Assembly: GCA_017619985.1 (NCBI GenBank)
Contig: JAFZRG010000178.1
Location: forward strand, 1 to 8,295
Reading direction: 5' to 3'
Length of the DNA: 8,295 nucleotides
From: Bacillota bacterium
Lineage (GTDB): Bacteria > Bacillota > Clostridia > Peptostreptococcales > Anaerovoracaceae
The position numbers and the translations under genes are program-made. Each line of letters starts with the position of its first letter. The first letter of the stretch is position 1. Below are positions 5,576 through 8,295 of the stretch, in pieces. A model generated the notes under the pieces. That model was not told the origin of the DNA and did not search any database. It saw only the letters and a program-made list of their open reading frames with translations.

Positions 5576-7312
5576 ATGAGAGCATCGAACATGTATCTGT
5601 ACACGCTGCGGGAAGTGCCCGCAGAAGCCGAGATCGCCAGCCACATCCTGCTGCTGCGTGCCGGCTTTATCCGCAAGCAGGTGGCAGGCGTTTACGCATA
5701 CCTTCCCCTGGGAGCCCGCACGCTCCGCAAGATCGAGAACATCGTGCGCGAGGAGATGGACGCCATCGGCGCCCAGGAGATCAAGCCGAGCATCCTCGAG
5801 CCCGCCGAGCTCTGGGAGGAATCCGGCCGCTGGACGGCCTACGGCCCCGAGCTGTGGCGCATCAAGAACCGCGACGGCAGAGAATTCTGTCTGGGTCCCA
5901 CGCATGAGGAAGTCTTCACCGACATCGTGCGCCAGAACGTCACGTCCTACCGCCAGCTCCCGGTGCAGCTGTACCAGATCCAGAACAAATACAGAGACGA
6001 GGCGCGTCCCCGTTTCGGCCTCATCCGGTCCCGCGAGTTCGTCATGAAGGACAACTACAGTTTCGACCGCGACGAGGAAGGCCTGGCGAAGTCCTACCAG
6101 CTGAACTACGATGCGTACTGCAACGTGTTCGACCGCTGCGGCCTGAACTACCGCCCCGTGGAGGCGGACACCGGCGCCATCGGCGGCACGGGTTCCCACG
6201 AATTCTGTGCGCTGTGCGAAGTCGGCGAGGAGACCATCCTGTACTGCGACCACTGCGACATGGCGGCGACGGATGAGAAGGCGGACTTCCGCGACGAGAT
6301 CCTTCCCGCGGAGGACGAAAAGCCTCTCGAAAAGAAGCTGACCCCGGGCACGAAGACCATCGAGGATGTCTGCAATTTCCTCGGCCTGCCCCAGAATAAG
6401 AGCATCAAGGCGCTGCTGTACCAGGTACAGGTGACGAACGATGACCCCATCCGCTACGTGGCAGCCTTCATCCGCGGCGACCGGCAGGTGAACGAGATCA
6501 AGCTGGTCAACGCGCTGGATATCCCCGAATTCGCCCTCACGATGGCGGACGAAGCGGCTATGAGCGCAGTCACCGGCTGCGTCGGCGGCTTTACCGGACC
6601 CATCGGTCTGCACGACTGCACGATCGTCGTCGACAGTGAGCTCGTAAACCTCAAGAACGCCTGCGCGGGCGCCTGCGAGGAAGACCACCACTATATCAAC
6701 GTCAATTACGGAAGAGACTACAAGGCCGATATCGTCAAGGATATCAAGCTGCTGCAGGAGGGCGACCCCTGTCCGGTCTGCGGACAGCCCGTCAAGGCCG
6801 CCCGCTCTATCGAAGTGGGCCAGGTCTTCAAGCTCTTCGACAAATATTCCAAGGCGCTGGGGCTCACCTACAAGGACGAGAACCAGACCGACCAGCTGGT
6901 CCAGATGGGCTGTTACGGCATCGGGTGTTCCCGCACGATGCAGGCCGTCGTGGAACAGCATCACGACGAGAACGGCATCATCTGGCCCATGAGCGTGGCG
7001 CCTTACCACGTGATCATCGACCTGGTGGGCATCCACGACGAGACGCAGACCGCGCTGGCGGAAGACCTGTACGAAAAGCTGCAGAAGCGGGGCGTCGAGG
7101 TCATCCTGGACGACAGAGACGAGCGCCCGGGCGTCAAGTTCAAGGACGCGGACCTCATCGGCATCCCCATCCGCATCGTCGTTGGCAAGAAGGCCGCGGA
7201 CGGCATCGTGGAATACAAGCTCCGCAGAGGCGGCGACGTGCTCGAGCTCTCCGCGGACGAAGCGCTGGAGAAGGCGGTCGCGCTCGTGAACGCAGAAAGG
7301 TACGGAAAATAA
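5576..7312 (+). CDS. proS: Prolyl-tRNA synthetase, bacterial type with insertion (editing) domain
   Basis: A 578-residue class II synthetase that charges tRNA-Pro with proline in the cytoplasm. LREVPAEAEIASHILLLRAGFIRKQVAGVYAYLPLG is the N-terminal signature (read in two parts, residues 11-46). Motif 2 includes YRDEARPRFGLIRSREF (139-155) with R140 and E142. Motif 3 is GIGCSR (448-453), followed by the HGTP anticodon-binding domain to the end. Between motifs 2 and 3 lies the YbaK-like insertion domain (about 225-400), which in E. coli hydrolyses Ala-tRNA-Pro; K278 aligns with the editing lysine K279 of E. coli. Length fits the family. Three CxxC pairs (C211/C214, C224/C227, C399/C402) flank the insertion domain. 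The ATG at 5576 follows AAAGGAA (5557-5563) at a long 12-base spacing. Extending upstream to 5498 would overlap ispDF and give a non-family N-terminus. The gene lies 19 bp after ispDF. Confidence 0.95.
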   Translation: MRASNMYLYTLREVPAEAEIASHILLLRAGFIRKQVAGVYAYLPLGARTLRKIENIVREEMDAIGAQEIKPSILEPAELWEESGRWTAYGPELWRIKNRDGREFCLGPTHEEVFTDIVRQNVTSYRQLPVQLYQIQNKYRDEARPRFGLIRSREFVMKDNYSFDRDEEGLAKSYQLNYDAYCNVFDRCGLNYRPVEADTGAIGGTGSHEFCALCEVGEETILYCDHCDMAATDEKADFRDEILPAEDEKPLEKKLTPGTKTIEDVCNFLGLPQNKSIKALLYQVQVTNDDPIRYVAAFIRGDRQVNEIKLVNALDIPEFALTMADEAAMSAVTGCVGGFTGPIGLHDCTIVVDSELVNLKNACAGACEEDHHYINVNYGRDYKADIVKDIKLLQEGDPCPVCGQPVKAARSIEVGQVFKLFDKYSKALGLTYKDENQTDQLVQMGCYGIGCSRTMQAVVEQHHDENGIIWPMSVAPYHVIIDLVGIHDETQTALAEDLYEKLQKRGVEVILDDRDERPGVKFKDADLIGIPIRIVVGKKAADGIVEYKLRRGGDVLELSADEALEKAVALVNAERYGK

Positions 7313-7313
7313 T

Positions 7314-7799
7314 ATGGCAAAGATCGTAAGAATAGAAATGGAAGACGGCGGCGTGATGAGAGCGGAGCTCTATCCCGAGATCGCGCCTATCACCGTGGCA
7401 AACTTCGAGAGACTCGTGAACGACGGCTTCTACGACGGGGTCATCTTCCACCGGGTCATCCCGCATTTCATGATCCAGGGCGGTGACCCGACCGGCACCG
7501 GCAGAGGCGGCCCCGGCTGGAACATCAAGGGCGAATTCGCCGCGAACGGCGTGCCCAACGACCTGAAGCACACCGCCGGCGTGCTGTCCATGGCCAGAGC
7601 GATGGATCCCAACTCCGCCGGATCGCAGTTCTTCATCATGGTGGACGACGCGCCCCATCTGGACGGGCAATACGCAGCCTTCGGCTGTCTGATCGAAGGG
7701 CTTGACGTTGCCCGGAAGATCGTGTCTGCCCGCCGCGATTACATGGACAAGCCCTTCGAAGACCAGAGGATGAAACGGGTCACTATGGAGGAGGAATAA
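7314..7799 (+). CDS. ppiB: Cyclophilin-type peptidyl-prolyl cis-trans isomerase
   Basis: A 161-residue cytoplasmic cyclophilin that speeds cis-trans isomerisation of X-Pro bonds in folding proteins. No signal peptide or membrane segment is visible. The active-site block VIFHRVIPHFMIQGGDPTGTG (43-63, catalytic R47 with F52, M53 and Q55) is intact, as are SMARAMDPNSAGSQFFI (92-108) and LDGQYAAFG (116-124). H115 stands where cyclophilin A has W121; this substitution is frequent in bacterial members and usually goes with weak cyclosporin binding. Only one base separates the proS stop from this ATG, with GGAAAA/AAAGG as weak upstream sites, so coupled translation is likely. The symbol is by similarity to the small cytoplasmic class; several paralogues may exist in the genome. 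Confidence 0.92.
   Translation: MAKIVRIEMEDGGVMRAELYPEIAPITVANFERLVNDGFYDGVIFHRVIPHFMIQGGDPTGTGRGGPGWNIKGEFAANGVPNDLKHTAGVLSMARAMDPNSAGSQFFIMVDDAPHLDGQYAAFGCLIEGLDVARKIVSARRDYMDKPFEDQRMKRVTMEEE
7787..7795 (+). promoter_or_regulatory. Strong ribosome binding site for cysS inside the end of the cyclophilin gene
   Basis: GGAGGAGGA, six bases before ATG 7802, is encoded by the last Glu codons of the cyclophilin. It supports the cysS start and tight coupling of the two genes. Confidence 0.8.
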
Positions 7800-7801
7800 A
7801 A

Positions 7802-8295
7802 ATGAGAATCTACAATACCATGAGCCGCAGAAAAGAAGAACTGGTCCCGATGGACGCTTCCGAACTCAAGATGTACGTCTGCGGTCCCACCGTATACAAC
7901 TATATCCACATCGGCAACGCGCGTCCGTTCGTCGTGTTCGACACGATGCGCAAGTATCTGCAGTACCGCGGCCAGAAGGTGAAGTTCGTGCAGAATTTCA
8001 CGGACGTGGACGACAAGATCATCAATCGCGCGAGAGAAGAGCACATCTCCGCGATGGACGTCGCGAACAAGTACATTGACGAGTACTTCAAGGACGTGCA
8101 GGCGCTGAACGTGACCCCGGCAGACGTTCACCCCAGAGTGAGCGAGACCATGCCCGAGATCATCGCCTTCGTGCAGGGCCTGATCGACAAGGGGCTGGCG
8201 TATGAAGTGGACGGCGACGTGTACTACAGCACGCGCAAGTTCCCGCGCTACGGCCTGCTGTCCGGCAACTTCATCGAGAACCTGGAAGTCGGCGC
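7802..8295 (+). CDS. cysS: Cysteinyl-tRNA synthetase, N-terminal part (3' end outside window)
   Basis: The first 164 codons of a class I synthetase that charges tRNA-Cys; the frame is still open at the window edge. It begins MRIYNTMSRRKEELVP. It has the zinc/substrate cysteine C27 in YVCGPTVYNYIHIGNARP and the HIGH-type motif as HIGN (36-39). FVQNFTDVDDKIINRA is a further family signature, and DVYYSTRKFPRYGLLSG lies near the cut end. The KMSKS loop and anticodon-binding region of this ~460-residue family would lie beyond the window. Two bases separate it from the cyclophilin stop. Adjacency to ispF-type genes is known from Bacillus (with gltX and cysE between) and Mycobacterium. Confidence 0.95.
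   Translation, partial: MRIYNTMSRRKEELVPMDASELKMYVCGPTVYNYIHIGNARPFVVFDTMRKYLQYRGQKVKFVQNFTDVDDKIINRAREEHISAMDVANKYIDEYFKDVQALNVTPADVHPRVSETMPEIIAFVQGLIDKGLAYEVDGDVYYSTRKFPRYGLLSGNFIENLEVG

Noticed and set aside
5549..7036. Long minus-strand open frame (495 codons) opposite proS
   Set aside because: It lies wholly antisense to a convincing ProRS. Its translation is low-complexity V/D/H/L-rich, as expected from the complement of GC-rich codons, and resembles no family.
1..8295. Search for a defence system, mobile element, CRISPR array, tRNA/rRNA or riboswitch
   Set aside because: All but ~200 bases are covered by recognised housekeeping or signalling genes. No repeats, cloverleaf-like segments, transposase motifs or target duplications were seen.

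Overview
The window is a densely packed stretch of bacterial chromosome with every gene on the + strand. It is GC-rich, and no gap between genes exceeds about 70 bp. The gene set and protein style suggest an anaerobic, Clostridia-like Bacillota: a VSHDLRTP-type OmpR/PhoB kinase pair, CarD beside a YacL-type PIN/TRAM membrane protein, and a bacterial-type ProRS with an insertion domain. A high-GC Gram-positive of another class, such as Coriobacteriia, cannot be excluded. The species cannot be named from the sequence alone.

Layout, left to right. (1) The 3' end of radA (Lon-like domain of the DNA repair ATPase). (2) A two-component system: an OmpR/PhoB response regulator and a two-membrane-segment sensor kinase whose reading frames overlap. 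(3) A near-consensus sigma-A-type promoter that begins inside the last codons of the kinase and drives carD (RNA polymerase-binding regulator). (4) A YacL-like membrane PIN/TRAM protein. (5) A fused ispD-ispF gene (two steps of the MEP isoprenoid pathway). (6) proS (prolyl-tRNA synthetase). (7) A cytoplasmic cyclophilin. (8) The first ~164 codons of cysS, cut by the window edge.

From yacL to cysS the genes are nearly touching: 7, 19, 1 and 2 bp separate them. Together with carD this looks like one housekeeping transcription unit that couples transcription-initiation control, isoprenoid precursor synthesis and tRNA charging. The order recalls two known loci: radA-disA-yacL-ispD-ispF-gltX-cysE-cysS of Bacillus and carD-ispD-ispF-cysS of Mycobacterium. 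Here disA is absent after radA and its place is taken by the two-component pair. The slots of gltX and cysE hold proS and a cyclophilin.

I found no mobile element, CRISPR array, RNA gene, phage gene or defence system, and nothing that amounts to an undescribed system. The points most worth a second look are the IspDF fusion, the carD promoter with its predicted very short leader, the two-component pair placed where disA is expected, and the cysteine pairs in ProRS.
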